Assembly: GCA_900315305.1 (NCBI GenBank)
Contig: OMYS01000014.1
Span: 26,877-90,876, forward strand
From: an uncultured Eubacteriales bacterium
Lineage (GTDB): Bacteria > Bacillota > Clostridia > Lachnospirales > Lachnospiraceae
Length of the DNA stretch: 64,000 bases
Reading direction: 5' to 3'
Below are positions 27,909-36,817 of the stretch, one piece after another. Made by a program: the position numbers and the translations under genes. How positions within the stretch are numbered: the stretch's first letter is position 1; each line of letters begins with the position of its first letter. Under the pieces are notes generated by a model. The model had not been told where the DNA came from, did not search any database, and worked only from the letters and a program-made list of their open reading frames with translations.

Positions 27909-28376
27909 ATGGAAAAACAGTCGATCAAGGTGATCGCAAACAATAAAAAGGCATATCACGATTATTTTATTCTGGAGACCTTTGAGGCGGGCGTTGAGCT
28001 CTTCGGAACAGAGGTGAAATCGCTTCGGATGGGCCGCTGCTCGATCAAGGAGGCTTATGTCGACATCCGGAACGGCGAGATTTTCGTCGACGGGATGAAC
28101 ATTTCCCCTTATGAGAAGGGCAATATTTTTAACCGGGAGCCACTGCGCCCGAAGCGGCTGCTTATGCACAAAAATGAAATTTTAAAGCTCGAGCAGCAGG
28201 TGAAGGAGAAGGGCGTCACGATTGTGCCGCTTGAGGTCTACTTCAAGGGGAGCCGCGTCAAGGTGAAGATCGGTCTTGCCCGGGGCAAGAAGCTCTACGA
28301 CAAGCGGGCGGACATCGCCGCGAAGGACGCAAAGCGCGAGGCACAGAGGGACTTCAAGATTCGGAACTTCGGGTGA
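27909..28376 (+). CDS. smpB: SsrA-binding protein SmpB
   Basis: tmRNA partner delivering it to stalled ribosomes. Conserved NKKAYHDYFILETFEAGVELFGTEVKSLR, NISPYEKGN and the basic C-terminal tail GLARGKKLYDKRADIAAKDAKREAQRDF are seen. 155 residues, normal. Adjacent to rnr and the tmRNA gene itself. Confidence 0.97.
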   Translation: MEKQSIKVIANNKKAYHDYFILETFEAGVELFGTEVKSLRMGRCSIKEAYVDIRNGEIFVDGMNISPYEKGNIFNREPLRPKRLLMHKNEILKLEQQVKEKGVTIVPLEVYFKGSRVKVKIGLARGKKLYDKRADIAAKDAKREAQRDFKIRNFG

Positions 28377-28392
28377 ACAGTGACCTGGCGGG

Positions 28393-28515
28393 GTTACTGT
28401 TCACACGCCATCCAGAGTCGCATGCGGTCGCGAATATCAGGGCGGTATCGGGCAGACTCCGTCCTCCTCAGCTTCCCCTCGTCGCTTGCAGCTCCTCGGG
28501 GTGATCTTCGGACTC
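28393..28515 (-). repeat. Dispersed repeat A, copy 3 (inverted, truncated)
   Basis: Starts with GTTACTGTTCACACGCCATCC, the complement of the right end of copy 2, and continues colinearly to CTTCGGACTC, where it ends against the tmRNA promoter. Its inner hairpin region resembles copy 1 rather than copy 2. It fills the gap between smpB and the ssrA promoter. Confidence 0.8.
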
Positions 28516-28517
28516 AT

Positions 28518-28547
28518 TTGACAGATGGTATGATTCTGGTATATAAT
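28518..28547 (+). promoter_or_regulatory. Promoter of ssrA
   Basis: Perfect TTGACA (28518-28523) and perfect TATAAT (28542-28547) with an 18-bp spacer, about 21 bp before the mature tmRNA 5' end. Confidence 0.85.
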
Positions 28548-28568
28548 ACAAAACGCATATCAAGCTAG

Positions 28569-28910
28569 GGCTTGTACTGGTTTCGACGGGGGTTTCGAAG
28601 TCGAGGCAGCCATCCGCAGCCCCGTACTGCGCTAAAAACGGGAACTTATAAATTTAGCTGACAACAATACAGTTGCAGTAGCGGCCTGAGCCGCTCGTCG
28701 GCCCGGTTGTACCCGTACTTCCGGTAACCGGCGTCATGATTACGGGAAACGACACTGGCTAAGCTTTGCGTCAGCGGGCGTACGATGAAGCTACTGAGCA
28801 CAGGAGGCTGCTGTTTGCCGCCTGTGTGAGGGAATGTAAATAAGCAGCTGTGATGGAAGATACCTCTGCGGACAGGCTTTCGGACGCGGGTTCGATTCCC
28901 GCCAGGTCCA
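28569..28910 (+). ncRNA. ssrA: Transfer-messenger RNA (tmRNA)
   Basis: The 5' end GGGCTTGTACTGGTTTCGACGGGG is the tmRNA signature, and the 3' end carries a T-arm GCGGGTTCGATTCCCGC and CAGGTCCA. The acceptor stem pairs GGGCUUG with CAGGUCC; CCA is not encoded. The tag frame 28657-28689 (GCT GAC AAC ... GCC TGA) reads ADNNTVAVAA, an Ala-rich degradation tag; the usual ending is ALAA. Pseudoknot-like inverted repeats follow. Works with SmpB and RNase R encoded just upstream. Confidence 0.95.
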
Positions 28911-28924
28911 TTTATTACGGACGG

Positions 28925-28983
28925 ATCCCGGAAAACAGCGGATAAGGTGTGAGAGCCTTGACCGTCGTTTTCCGGGATTTTTC
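28925..28983 (+). terminator. Terminator of ssrA
   Basis: ATCCCGGAAAAC (28925-28936) pairs with GTTTTCCGGGAT (28967-28978), with a long loop, followed by TTTT. The rest of the 349-bp gap to the next gene holds repeat C copy 2 and nothing else recognised. Confidence 0.85.
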
Positions 28984-29067
28984 GTATGCAGACAGGCATG
29001 CATAGATTCCTTCATTTGTCAATTCTTGTAATGTGAATCCGGGGTGATACCATATGTTGTGGTAACT

Positions 29068-29217
29068 TTCAGCACCTCAGACTCGGAACGCGTAGCGTTC
29101 CTCGTTGTGGGCGGACAGAGCGGCTTCGCAGCTTGTCCACCCATCAGAAAACTTCAGAAACCGTCCGGCGAGCAAGCTCTCCGTCCGGATTTCATCAGTT
29201 TTCTGATGGTTGCTGGA
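29068..29217. repeat. Dispersed repeat C, copy 2 (full length)
   Basis: Matches copy 1 at 20117 over both arms, with compensating changes: the right arm stem is ATCAGAAAACT with AGTTTTCTGAT instead of the CCTCGG version. The ends are TTCAGCA and TGCTGGA. Covarying stem changes suggest that structure, not sequence, is kept. Confidence 0.78.
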
Positions 29218-29259
29218 TAGTTATATGTTGTGGTCGATAGGACCTTGGAGGAAAAATAA

Positions 29260-29514
29260 GTGGAAACAGAGCATGTAGGAAATGTATGTCTTGAATCAAT
29301 CCGGGAGACGTCCAGACACGTCTATGAGGGGACGGCATCTGCTGACCTGAAGGGCAAGCGGCGGACAATTCCGTTTTATTTCAGCGACATGGACGGACAG
29401 CTCGTGATCCGGGAAAACGCGGAGACAGTGGCTGTTCCGTTTTCCGTGAAGAAAGAAATTGAAGGAATCTGCGAGAATCTTGTCATGGAGAAGATTCTGA
29501 GTTTCGACATGTAA
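29260..29514 (+). CDS. Small conserved-looking hypothetical protein, 84 residues
   Basis: Not recognised. GTG start at 29260 behind a strong GGAGGAAAAATAA ribosome site. The protein is soluble, acidic and without signal peptide or membrane segment; it contains ADLKGKRRTIPFYFSDMDGQLVIRENAETVAVPF, suggesting a small beta-rich fold. It lies between two copies of repeat C and upstream of the beta-mannosidase gene, with no obvious functional link. Confidence 0.65.
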   Translation: METEHVGNVCLESIRETSRHVYEGTASADLKGKRRTIPFYFSDMDGQLVIRENAETVAVPFSVKKEIEGICENLVMEKILSFDM

Positions 29515-29518
29515 GTTA

Positions 29519-29566
29519 TTCAGCACGACAAGGAAACGCGGCGTATTTCGAGTCTGGGTGTGCTGA
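29519..29566 (-). repeat. Dispersed repeat C, copy 4 (mini, left arm only, inverted)
   Basis: The complement begins CTCAGCAC..CCCAGACTCG and has an ACGC/GCGT hairpin as in the left arm of copy 2; the right arm is missing. Terminal TTCAGCA and TGCTGA are kept at both ends. Confidence 0.55.
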
Positions 29567-29635
29567 GATGAACGTTGACTTGGCCACTCCGGCAGCAAGC
29601 ACTGGAGAGGCGGGCCATCCGAAGGGGGAACGGTC

Positions 29636-32179
29636 ATGAGAACAGTATCGCTTAACGGGACATGGTTCATGCACGAGGCAGGATCTCAGGAGGGATATTC
29701 TGTCCGCGTGCCGGGATCCGTGCTGTCCGGACTTCTCGACGCGGGAGTGATTGAGAATCCGTACGAGCGGATGAATGAATATGCGGCGAGAGAGCTATTC
29801 AGGAACGATTATATCTTCGAGAGGTCCTTTATGCTTCCGGAAGACCTGCTGGAGCTCGAGCATCTGGACCTTGTCTTCGAGGGAATCGACACGCTCGCGT
29901 CCGTTTCCGTAAACGGCGTGCATGTCGGGGACGCCGACAATATGCACCGGTGCTGGAGGTTCAGCCTGCGCCATCTTCACGCCGGGAAAAATGAGATCCG
30001 TGTTATGCTCCGCTCGCCTCTCCGCTTTATGGAGCGGAAGGACTGGCCGGAGGATAAACGGTCGGTCTATGCCCCGGAGGGCGCGATTCCGGGCTTCCGG
30101 GCGATCCGGAAATCTGCGTCGATGTTCGGATGGGACTGGGGGCCGCAGCTGCCGGACGAGGGAATCTGGCGGAGCGTGAGACTTGAGGCCTATGAGAGCC
30201 GGATGGATGACGTGCGGATCAGCCAGAGCATCTCGGGACACGAGGGAGAGCTCACTGTCGGCGTGACCTTTGTCCACACAAAACCGCTCCGGGGCTTTGT
30301 CGAGTGCGTCCTTCAGGAGAGAGGCTCCGGGGAGACAGTTCGTGCGCGCGTGAGGGCGGACGGGTCTGAGTCTCCGGACGGAAGCTGCACGGCAACTCTT
30401 AAGGTCCCGCATGTGCACCTCTGGTGGCCGAGAGGCTTCGGGGCGCAGAGTCTCTATGACCTGAAGATCCGGTACATGTCTTCAGAGGGAAATGTCCATG
30501 AGGAGGTCCGCCGGACGATTGGCTTCCGCACGCTGACCGTGGACAGAAGCAGCGATCAGTGGGGGCGCGCCTTTACGATCACAGTGAACGGAAAGGGAAT
30601 CTTCGCGATGGGCGCCGATGTGATTCCGCCGGATTGCATGTACTCCCATATCACGCCAAAGCGCGTCCGCTATCTGGTCCAGTCCGCGGCGGATGCCAAT
30701 ATGAACTGCCTCCGTGTCTGGGGCGGCGGCTTCTATCCGGATGACACGTTCTATTCCTGCTGCGATGAGCTCGGCATTCTCGTCTGGCAGGACCTTATGT
30801 TCGCCAACGCGGGCTATGTGCTGGATGAGCACTTCGAGGAGTCTGTCAGAAATGAAGTCCGTGACAACCTGCGGAGAATCCGCTCTCATCCGTCACTCGC
30901 CCTGATCTGCGGAAACAATGAGACGGAGAGCGCCTGGGAGGGCTGGGAGGATTTTAAGCGGGACAACGCGCCTGCCCTGAGGGACGACTATGTCCGCCTC
31001 TTTCAGGAGATTCTTCCGGAGATTGTCGAACAGGAGGCGCCCGGCGTCTTCTACTGGCCGTCATCCCCATCCTCAGGAGGACTCGGCGTCGCACAGAACA
31101 CGGATGACGACGGAGATTCTCACTACTGGGACGTCTGGCACGGAGAGAAGCCATTTTCGGATTACAAGAACCACATGTTCCGGTTCCTCTCGGAGTTCGG
31201 CTTTCAGTCCTTCCCGGACATGAAGACGATTGAGAGCTTTACGGAGCCGGAGGACAGAAATCCGTTCTCGCGGGTCATGGAGAGCCACCAGAAGAACCAG
31301 AATGCCAACGGAAAGATGATGCGCTACCTGTCTGCGCTCTTTCAGATGCCGACCAGCTTCTCGCAGACCGTGTACTTAAGCCAGCTGCAGCAGGCGCTCG
31401 CCATTAAGTGCGGCGTCGATCACCTCCGCAGGAACAGGGGCCGCTGCATGGGCACGCTCTACTGGCAGCTGAACGACGTCTGGCCGGGCCAGTCCTGGTC
31501 GTCCATCGATTATTTCGGCCGCTGGAAGATCCTGCATTACATGGCGCGCCGGTTCTTTGCGCCCGTGGCGGTCAGCCTCTATTACGAGGGCGACAAGGCG
31601 CGCATCTATACGTCAAATGAGACGCCGGACCCGATCGGAAGGACTGCGGAGATCTACGTGAAGGACATGCATTTTCATGAGCTCGGCCATGTCATGACCG
31701 CGGGGATCATCGAGGCACAGACGGCTGAGTCCTCCATGTGTTTTGACCTCACCAGCATACCGGAGTACCGGGAAATGAAGAAAAAACCGCGCACGGCCGG
31801 GTCGATCGATGAGCGGATCTTCATCGAAGGCGTCGTCACGCTCTCTGACGGCCGCGAGCTCCGCGATGTCGCGACCGTGCTGCCGTGGAAATACCTGCAG
31901 CTTCCGGACCCGGACATCGATGTGGAGGTCAGGACCGGCGGGGCGGAGGATGATTTCAGCTATTCCATTACACTCACGTCGGATTCCTTTGCGCCGTATG
32001 TCCACCTCGATCTCGACAACGCGGACGTCATTTTCAGCGACAATGACTTCTGCATCACGGACAGCCGGCCGCGCACGGTCCGCATCGAGAAGAAGGACAT
32101 TCTGAGAGGAAATCCGGGCACGGCGGAGGAGCTGAAGAGGCATCTCCTGATACAGACGATTCGGGGAATGGTGAGATGA
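29636..32179 (+). CDS. Beta-mannosidase, glycoside hydrolase family 2
   Basis: 847 residues with the GH2 order: N-terminal sugar-binding jelly roll (LNGTWFM, RNDYIFERSF, DNMHRCWRFSL), Ig-like domain, TIM-barrel catalytic domain (RVWGGGFYPDD) and C-terminal beta domains. The acid/base is Glu429 in CGNNETES and the nucleophile Glu520 in FLSEFGFQSF. FGWDWGPQLPDEGIW is typical of beta-mannosidases within GH2. No signal peptide, so it probably acts inside the cell on imported manno-oligosaccharides. Overlaps the next gene by ATGA. Specificity is inferred from family motifs. Confidence 0.9.
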   Translation: MRTVSLNGTWFMHEAGSQEGYSVRVPGSVLSGLLDAGVIENPYERMNEYAARELFRNDYIFERSFMLPEDLLELEHLDLVFEGIDTLASVSVNGVHVGDADNMHRCWRFSLRHLHAGKNEIRVMLRSPLRFMERKDWPEDKRSVYAPEGAIPGFRAIRKSASMFGWDWGPQLPDEGIWRSVRLEAYESRMDDVRISQSISGHEGELTVGVTFVHTKPLRGFVECVLQERGSGETVRARVRADGSESPDGSCTATLKVPHVHLWWPRGFGAQSLYDLKIRYMSSEGNVHEEVRRTIGFRTLTVDRSSDQWGRAFTITVNGKGIFAMGADVIPPDCMYSHITPKRVRYLVQSAADANMNCLRVWGGGFYPDDTFYSCCDELGILVWQDLMFANAGYVLDEHFEESVRNEVRDNLRRIRSHPSLALICGNNETESAWEGWEDFKRDNAPALRDDYVRLFQEILPEIVEQEAPGVFYWPSSPSSGGLGVAQNTDDDGDSHYWDVWHGEKPFSDYKNHMFRFLSEFGFQSFPDMKTIESFTEPEDRNPFSRVMESHQKNQNANGKMMRYLSALFQMPTSFSQTVYLSQLQQALAIKCGVDHLRRNRGRCMGTLYWQLNDVWPGQSWSSIDYFGRWKILHYMARRFFAPVAVSLYYEGDKARIYTSNETPDPIGRTAEIYVKDMHFHELGHVMTAGIIEAQTAESSMCFDLTSIPEYREMKKKPRTAGSIDERIFIEGVVTLSDGRELRDVATVLPWKYLQLPDPDIDVEVRTGGAEDDFSYSITLTSDSFAPYVHLDLDNADVIFSDNDFCITDSRPRTVRIEKKDILRGNPGTAEELKRHLLIQTIRGMVR

Positions 32180-32865
32180 AAACAGTAGTAACGACAGATC
32201 TTCACGGCTGCGACCTGGAATTCCGGGCGCTGATGAAGAAGGCGGAGCTCGATCAGGATACGGACACGCTGATTATACTGGGAGATTTATTTGACAGAGG
32301 AAGGCATTCCTTCGAGCTCTACGAGACTGTCCTGAAAATGAAGCAAAGGATGGGAGACCGCATGATCCTCATCCGGGGAAATCACGATCAGTTTCTTCTC
32401 GATGCGGCGGCAAAGGGAGAGAAGACGGTCCTCTGGGCATTGAACGGTGGCATGCGGACGGTGGAGTCCTTTGCGGCACATGGACATAAGTTTACGGAAG
32501 CCGCGGAGCTTCTGAAGGACACGCCGCTCTTTTATGAGACGGAGCAGTTCATTTGTGTCCATGCGGGACTGGTCTCAGATGACGTTAAGGAGAACACCGA
32601 GGACATCTGTCTCTGGGACCGCAGCGTCAATGAGGGCGAATACAAGGGAAAGCTCGGGATCGGCGGCCACACGCCGCACGAGACGCCGGTCTATTTTCCG
32701 GGCGACGGCGGGTGCGTGCCGCTCCCGTACGACAGGGAGCTCTCTCTTCCGGAGAAGGGCTTTATCTGCATCGATACGGGCTGCGTATTTGGCCGGAGGC
32801 TGACAGCCCTTGTCATATCGGGCGGGACATACCGGTGCCTCGCGATGAGAAAGATGGACTACTGA
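32176..32865 (+). CDS. Metallophosphoesterase, ApaH/PrpE-like serine/threonine phosphatase family
   Basis: 229 residues with the calcineurin-like metal motifs: TTDLHGC, GDLFDRG, RGNHDQF, CVHAGL and GGHTPHETP. The family covers protein phosphatases and diadenosine tetraphosphatases; the exact substrate is not evident. Its start overlaps the beta-mannosidase stop, so it is co-translated with that gene, which may be only historical. Confidence 0.85.
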   Translation: MKTVVTTDLHGCDLEFRALMKKAELDQDTDTLIILGDLFDRGRHSFELYETVLKMKQRMGDRMILIRGNHDQFLLDAAAKGEKTVLWALNGGMRTVESFAAHGHKFTEAAELLKDTPLFYETEQFICVHAGLVSDDVKENTEDICLWDRSVNEGEYKGKLGIGGHTPHETPVYFPGDGGCVPLPYDRELSLPEKGFICIDTGCVFGRRLTALVISGGTYRCLAMRKMDY

Positions 32866-33067
32866 GCCTGTCAAAATTTGCGGCGCGCGCCTGATTTCAC
32901 ACGATTTCCACATTTCCTGTATTAAATATTGCCTGGGGACTGCTGCGTAAGTCCGCCGGCACCATCGTTTTTGCCGGTATAAAAAATAGAGACAGTACCT
33001 GCCGGATCGCCGTGAGCGCAGCCCTGCAATGCGGATACCGGCTATAGATGGCAGATGGAGGGATCAT

Positions 33068-33760
33068 ATGGAAAAACTGAAAGTAATGATCGTAGATGAT
33101 GAGGACAGAATGAGAAAGCTCGTCAGAGACTTTCTTGAGAGACAGAATTACGAGGTGATCGAGGCAGCCGACGGAGAAGAGGCCATCGATATCTTCTTTA
33201 AAATGAAGGACATCTCCCTTATCCTCCTTGATGTCATGATGCCGAAAATGGACGGCTGGCAGGTCTGCCGTGAGATTCGCCAGTATTCCCAGGTGCCGAT
33301 CATTATGCTGACGGCGCGCGCGGACGAGCGGGACGAGTTGCTCGGCTTTGATCTCGGCGTCGATGAATATATTTCGAAGCCGTTTTCGCCGAAGATTCTT
33401 GTCGCCCGTGTCGATGCGGTCCTTCGGAGATCAGGGCATGCGGGATCCGAGGACGTCGTCGAGGCAGCGGGAATCCGCGTCGACAAGACGGCCCATCAGG
33501 TCACGATCGATGGAAAGCCGATCGAGCTGTCGTTCAAGGAATTTGAGCTCCTGTCCTATTTTGTCGAGAACAAGGGTATCGCGCTCTCGCGGGAGAAGAT
33601 CCTGAATGCGGTCTGGAATTATGATTACTACGGAGACGCGCGGACGATTGATACCCATGTGAAGAAGCTCCGCAGCAAGATGGGAGACAAGGGCAATCTG
33701 ATCAAGACAATCTGGGGCATGGGATATAAATTCGATCCGGATGGGGCCGAAGCGAAATGA
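33068..33760 (+). CDS. OmpR/PhoB-family response regulator
   Basis: Receiver domain with acidic pocket VDDED and phospho-accepting Asp55 in LLDVMMPKMDG, the Thr of MLTARADERDE and Lys of YISKPFSP, followed by a winged-helix DNA-binding domain ending in DARTIDTHVKKLRSKMG and IWGMGYKF. The ATG at 33068 after GGAGGGATC is preferred over 33029. 230 residues. Overlaps its kinase gene by ATGA. Targets unknown; the 202-bp gap upstream has no clear promoter. Confidence 0.93.
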   Translation: MEKLKVMIVDDEDRMRKLVRDFLERQNYEVIEAADGEEAIDIFFKMKDISLILLDVMMPKMDGWQVCREIRQYSQVPIIMLTARADERDELLGFDLGVDEYISKPFSPKILVARVDAVLRRSGHAGSEDVVEAAGIRVDKTAHQVTIDGKPIELSFKEFELLSYFVENKGIALSREKILNAVWNYDYYGDARTIDTHVKKLRSKMGDKGNLIKTIWGMGYKFDPDGAEAK

Positions 33761-35283
33761 GAGGCCCGGAAGAAAAAAAGCTGACGCCATCTGCCGGAGG
33801 CAGAAAGAAAAAACAGCCGGAGAAAAAGGCGCACTCCATGCGCACGGAGCTCTCGGGAATCGTGATTTTTATCATTGCGATCGCACTGATTGTCATCGGT
33901 CTTGCCAATGCGTTTCTGCTCACGCCGTTCTACCGGGTCAACAAGCAGAAGAAAATCGAGGCTTGCTACCGCAAGATCAACGCGCTCAGCGACGCATCAG
34001 CCCTGACGAACGAGATCCTGACGATCTCCGTGCAGGACAACATCAGCGTCACGATTGTAGACTCTGACTTTCAGTCGATCGTCGCAACGACGAGTGATGC
34101 CGAGCGAAACACGATGCGCCTGTTCGGCTATTATACGGGCTTTTATTCAGACTCCGTGCACGTCATTGAGAAAAAGCACAACTATGTGATTCAGGAGACG
34201 ACGGACAGCCGGATCCACACGAGCTATCTCGAGATGTGGGGGCAGCTGTCGAGCGGGGATTATTTTCTTCTGCAGACGCCACTTGAGAGTCTGTCCTCTG
34301 CGACGAGGTTGACAAATCTCTTCTACATCGCGGCAGGCTCGGTTGTCATTATTGTGGCGGCCGTGGCAATCAGTTTTGTGATGAAGCGGTATACCAAGCC
34401 GATTGTGCAGCTGACGGACCTCTCGAAGCGGATGGCGAACCTTGATTTTGACGCGCGGTACAAGGGAAAGGAGACAAATGAGATCGGTGATCTCGGGCGG
34501 AGCTTCAACAAAATGTCCGATGAGCTTGAAAAATCTATCTCTGACCTCAAGGCCGCCAATGTCGAGCTTCAGAAGGACAATGAGAAGAAGACACAGATCG
34601 ATGAGATGCGCAAGGAATTTCTCAACAATGTGTCGCACGAGCTGAAGACGCCGATTGCCCTGATTCAGGGATACGCGGAGGGACTGACGGACGGAGTTGC
34701 GGACGACGAGGAGAGCCGGGATTTCTACTGCGGGGTCATCCTGGACGAGGCGAAGAAGATGAACCTCATGGTCCGGAGACTTTTGACGCTCAATCAGCTC
34801 GAGTTCGGCAATGACCCGGTCGTCATGGACCGGTTTGACATCGTGCAGCTGATCAGTGGCATTATAAGCGGCATGCAGCTGATGATCAGTGAAAACGGCG
34901 CGGAGGTCTCATTTCCGTACAATCAGCCGGTCTATGTATGGGGAGATGAGTTCAAGATCGAGGAGGTCATGAACAATTATCTTCTGAACGCGATCCAGCA
35001 CTGCGAGGGAGAGAAGCGGATCGAGGTGACGCTCGATCAGGACGAGAACCATCTGGTCACGGTCAGTGTGTTCAATACGGGCAAGCCGATTCCGGAGGAG
35101 GATATCGGCCGGGTATTTGAGAAATTTTACAAGGTCGACAAGGCGCACACGCGGTCAAAGGGCGGATCGGGTCTCGGCCTTTCGATCGTCAAGGCGATTA
35201 TCGACGGTCACGGCCAGAAATGCGGCGCGAGGAATTACGACAACGGTGTCTCCTTCTGGTTCACAATCGAGGGCAAGGTCTGA
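33757..35283 (+). CDS. Membrane sensor histidine kinase
   Basis: 508 residues: basic cytoplasmic N-terminus, membrane segment about 33-55, extracytoplasmic sensing domain, second membrane segment about 188-209, HAMP linker, HisKA with phospho-His294 in VSHELKTPIALIQGYAEGL, and an ATPase domain with NYLLNAIQHC and KGGSGLGLSIVKAI. The long basic N-terminus (about 28 residues) is unusual for the family. Cognate partner of the preceding regulator by overlap. Signal unknown. Confidence 0.93.
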   Translation: MRGPEEKKLTPSAGGRKKKQPEKKAHSMRTELSGIVIFIIAIALIVIGLANAFLLTPFYRVNKQKKIEACYRKINALSDASALTNEILTISVQDNISVTIVDSDFQSIVATTSDAERNTMRLFGYYTGFYSDSVHVIEKKHNYVIQETTDSRIHTSYLEMWGQLSSGDYFLLQTPLESLSSATRLTNLFYIAAGSVVIIVAAVAISFVMKRYTKPIVQLTDLSKRMANLDFDARYKGKETNEIGDLGRSFNKMSDELEKSISDLKAANVELQKDNEKKTQIDEMRKEFLNNVSHELKTPIALIQGYAEGLTDGVADDEESRDFYCGVILDEAKKMNLMVRRLLTLNQLEFGNDPVVMDRFDIVQLISGIISGMQLMISENGAEVSFPYNQPVYVWGDEFKIEEVMNNYLLNAIQHCEGEKRIEVTLDQDENHLVTVSVFNTGKPIPEEDIGRVFEKFYKVDKAHTRSKGGSGLGLSIVKAIIDGHGQKCGARNYDNGVSFWFTIEGKV

Positions 35284-35291
35284 GACTTGGG

Positions 35292-35340
35292 CAGGGCAGA
35301 CGCATCTTATTTTCAAATGAGATGCGGTCCGCCCTGTTTT
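35292..35340 (+). terminator. Terminator of the two-component operon
   Basis: CAGGGC/GCCCTG outer and CGCATCT/AGATGCG inner stems, separated by an internal loop, followed by TTTT. The hisH promoter begins directly after it. Confidence 0.8.
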
Positions 35341-35341
35341 A

Positions 35342-35350
35342 TGCTATAAT
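35342..35350 (+). promoter_or_regulatory. Extended -10 promoter of hisHF
   Basis: TGCTATAAT is a perfect extended -10; no -35 box is seen at the right distance. The hisH ATG is only 8 bp beyond it, so the transcript may begin at or almost at the start codon. Confidence 0.6.
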
Positions 35351-35358
35351 CTGGAACT

Positions 35359-36024
35359 ATGGTAGCGATTATTGATTATGATGCAGGAAATGTAAAGAGT
35401 GTCGAGAAGGCCTTCCGCAAAATCGGTCAGGAGGCCTGCCTCACGCGCGACCCGGACACAATTCTGTCCGCGGATCATGTAGTTCTGCCCGGCGTCGGAA
35501 ATTTCGGAGACGCCATGAACAACCTGAAGAAATACGGAATGGACGAGGTCATCCGGGAGGTAATTAAGAAGGAGACTCCTTTCCTCGGCATCTGTGTGGG
35601 TATGCAGGTCCTGTTTGAGGGCAGCGAGGAGAGCCCGGAGGTTCCGGGACTTGGAATTCTGAAGGGCTATGTGAAGAGATTCCCGAGAAAGGATGGAATG
35701 AAAATTCCGCAGATCGGGTGGAACTCCATTTTCATGATGAACGGCGGAGAGCTGTTCCGGGATATTCCGAACGGGTCCTATGTCTACTTTGTTCACTCAT
35801 TTTACTGTGAGGACGAGAACATCAATCAGGTCCGCGCGATCGCGGAGTACAGCACGATTTATCATGCGTCGGTCCAGAAGGGAAAGCTGTTCGCGACACA
35901 GTTCCATCCGGAGAAGTCCGGAGATCTCGGACTGAAGATCCTGAAGAATTTTATCAAGCCGGCCGAGGATGAGATCCCCGAAAAGAAGGGGGCCGGCATG
36001 GTTTCTCTGGGAGGTGCTTCCTGA
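35359..36024 (+). CDS. hisH: Imidazole glycerol phosphate synthase, glutaminase subunit
   Basis: Supplies ammonia to HisF in histidine synthesis. Class I glutamine amidotransferase with [13 protein letters not shown], nucleophile Cys in [16 protein letters not shown], and the His-Glu pair in [10 protein letters not shown]. 221 residues, slightly long because of a C-terminal tail. No good Shine-Dalgarno sequence precedes the ATG. The stop shares its last base with the hisF start codon. Confidence 0.95.
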   Translation: MVAIIDYDAGNVKSVEKAFRKIGQEACLTRDPDTILSADHVVLPGVGNFGDAMNNLKKYGMDEVIREVIKKETPFLGICVGMQVLFEGSEESPEVPGLGILKGYVKRFPRKDGMKIPQIGWNSIFMMNGGELFRDIPNGSYVYFVHSFYCEDENINQVRAIAEYSTIYHASVQKGKLFATQFHPEKSGDLGLKILKNFIKPAEDEIPEKKGAGMVSLGGAS

Positions 36025-36791
36025 TGCTGACAAAACGAATTATTCCGTGCCTCGATATCAATAAGGGCCGCGTCGTCAAGGGTGTGAACTTTGTCAATCT
36101 GAAGGACGCGGGAGACCCGGTCGAGGTCGCGAAGGCATATAACGACGAGGGAGCGGACGAGCTGGTCTTCCTCGATATCACGGCGTCATCCGATGCACGA
36201 AAGACGGTTGTCGATCTCGTGCGCGCGGTCGCTGAGCAGGTCTTCATTCCGTTCACGGTCGGCGGCGGAATCCGCACGGTCGATGACATGAAGGCCATTC
36301 TCCGCGAGGGAGCCGACAAGATCTCCATCAATACTTCAGCGGTCACGAACCCGGAGCTCATCTCCGAGGGGGCCGCGAAGTTCGGAAACCAGTGCATCGT
36401 CGTCGCCGTCGATGCGAAGAGAAGAGCGGACGACAGCGGCTGGAACGTCTATGTGAAGGGCGGCCGGGAGGACACGGGTCTCGACGCTGTGGAATGGGCA
36501 AAGAAGGCCGTATCGCTCGGCGCAGGAGAGATTCTGCTGACCTCCATGGACAGGGACGGCGTGCAGAGCGGCTATGACATCGAGCTCACGAAGGCCGTCT
36601 CACAGGCTGTCGGCGTGCCAGTCATTGCATCCGGCGGAGCCGGAAAGCCGGAGGACTTCTATGATGCGCTCACAGAGGGCGGGGCAGATGCGGCGCTTGC
36701 GGCGTCGCTGTTCCACTACAAGACGCTGACAATCGGAGAAGTCAAGGAATACCTCGCGTCGAAGGGCGTCCCGGTCAGACGGACGTTCTGA
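36024..36791 (+). CDS. hisF: Imidazole glycerol phosphate synthase, cyclase subunit
   Basis: TIM-barrel partner of HisH, making IGP and [28 protein letters not shown] carries the first catalytic Asp; [38 protein letters not shown] (second Asp) and [11 protein letters not shown] follow. 255 residues, complete. Starts one base before the hisH stop ends. Confidence 0.97.
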   Translation: MLTKRIIPCLDINKGRVVKGVNFVNLKDAGDPVEVAKAYNDEGADELVFLDITASSDARKTVVDLVRAVAEQVFIPFTVGGGIRTVDDMKAILREGADKISINTSAVTNPELISEGAAKFGNQCIVVAVDAKRRADDSGWNVYVKGGREDTGLDAVEWAKKAVSLGAGEILLTSMDRDGVQSGYDIELTKAVSQAVGVPVIASGGAGKPEDFYDALTEGGADAALAASLFHYKTLTIGEVKEYLASKGVPVRRTF

Positions 36792-36817
36792 GATGCTGAC
36801 AGGATGGAGATGAGACA

